Source: Bacteroidales bacterium (GTDB taxonomy: Bacteria; Bacteroidota; Bacteroidia; Bacteroidales; Bacteroidaceae). Taken from it: DNA of 6,170 bases. Position 1 is the stretch's first letter, and each line of letters begins with the position of its first letter. Where the stretch lies: the NCBI GenBank assembly GCA_004555055.1, contig SFJN01000154.1:1-6170 (forward strand). The letters are read 5' to 3'. The translations under genes were made by a program, and so were the position numbers. Shown in pieces: positions 5,671-6,170 of this stretch. The notes beneath the pieces were generated by a model. It was not told the DNA's origin. It was given only the letters and a program-made list of their open reading frames with translations, and ran no database searches.

Positions 5671-6170
5671 ATGTTCGAAAATCTATCTAAATATCATATT
5701 GTCCTTGCAAGTCAGAGTCCACGTCGGCGTGAGATGCTTGCTCATGTGGGACTTGCCTTCGAAGTCCGCGTACTTCCTGATGCGGACGAATCATATCCTG
5801 CAGGCATTGCAGGCGAAGAAATTGCTCGGTATATAGCATGTCAGAAGGCGAAAAGGTACCGCCGGACGATGGCATCTGATGAACTGGTGATTACGGCAGA
5901 TACTATTGTCTGCATAGACAACAGGATGCTCGGAAAGCCTGCCGACGAAAACGAAGCCTATGAAATGCTCAGACTGCTAAGCGGACGCCAACACGAGGTG
6001 ATTACGGCTTTCGCGGTAACTACAAAGAAGCGTTTTGAATGCCAGAGTGTGGTGACCAAAGTAAAATTTGCAGAACTTACGGAAGACATGATTCGATATT
6101 ACATCACGCATTACAAACCTTATGACAAAGCCGGAGCCTATGGCATACAGGAGTGGATAGGATATGTGGG
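5671..6170 (+). CDS. maf: Maf-family nucleotide pyrophosphatase, 3' end outside the window
   Basis: The frame starts at ATG 5671 and remains open for 166 codons to the window edge; about 20 to 30 residues should be missing from a family length near 190. Maf proteins hydrolyse nucleoside triphosphates to monophosphate and pyrophosphate, removing non-canonical or excess nucleotides, and have been linked to septum formation. Visible motifs are IVLASQSPRRREML (10-23), the substrate-binding loop; ITADTIV (74-80) with catalytic D77; LGKPAD (87-92); LLSGRQHEVIT (102-112); and DKAGAYGIQ (152-160). The YGIQ form in the last motif resembles the YhdE branch (dTTP/UTP) more than YceF (m7GTP), which is an inference. 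An ATG at 5661 is in a different frame and was not used. The gene follows kdsC on the same strand after 132 bp and may share its transcript. Confidence 0.93.
   Translation, partial: MFENLSKYHIVLASQSPRRREMLAHVGLAFEVRVLPDADESYPAGIAGEEIARYIACQKAKRYRRTMASDELVITADTIVCIDNRMLGKPADENEAYEMLRLLSGRQHEVITAFAVTTKKRFECQSVVTKVKFAELTEDMIRYYITHYKPYDKAGAYGIQEWIGYV

Overview
The window looks like chromosomal DNA of a Bacteroidales bacterium, most likely a relative of Prevotella or Bacteroides. Three things point there. The promoter-like sites have the Bacteroidetes form (TAnnTTTG with a weak upstream TTG). Strong Shine-Dalgarno sequences are absent. The gene set also fits: a secreted SusA/cyclomaltodextrinase-like amylase, a DUF2520 Rossmann protein, a KdsC-type phosphatase and Maf. 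Assignment to a genus is inference.

Layout. On the minus strand, an exported GH13 amylase (99-1985) is followed after 5 bp by the possible start of another minus-strand ORF that leaves the window at base 1. A 460-bp divergent intergenic region (1986-2445) carries a promoter-like site for each direction, a short tandem repeat in the amylase leader, and a C7A7 homopolymer just ahead of the next gene. On the plus strand come a 500-aa polysaccharide flippase of the MOP/WzxC type (2446-3948), a short intergenic region with two hairpins and a well-formed promoter-like site, then three same-strand genes: a DUF2520 protein (4111-4908), a KdsC-like KDO-8-phosphate phosphatase (5023-5538), and a Maf nucleotide pyrophosphatase (from 5671, cut by the window end).

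Function. The amylase probably cleaves alpha-glucans or maltooligosaccharides outside the cytoplasm. The flippase and the KdsC homologue both belong to envelope polysaccharide or LPS production. Maf is a house-cleaning NTP pyrophosphatase, and the DUF2520 protein has no firmly assigned reaction. The three-gene group looks like a housekeeping cluster rather than accessory DNA.

For two genes the longest open frame starts upstream of the promoter-like site, so internal ATGs were chosen as starts. I found no transposon, CRISPR array, RNA gene, or clear novel multi-gene system. The most interesting details are the homopolymer tract ahead of the flippase and the repeats and hairpins between genes.
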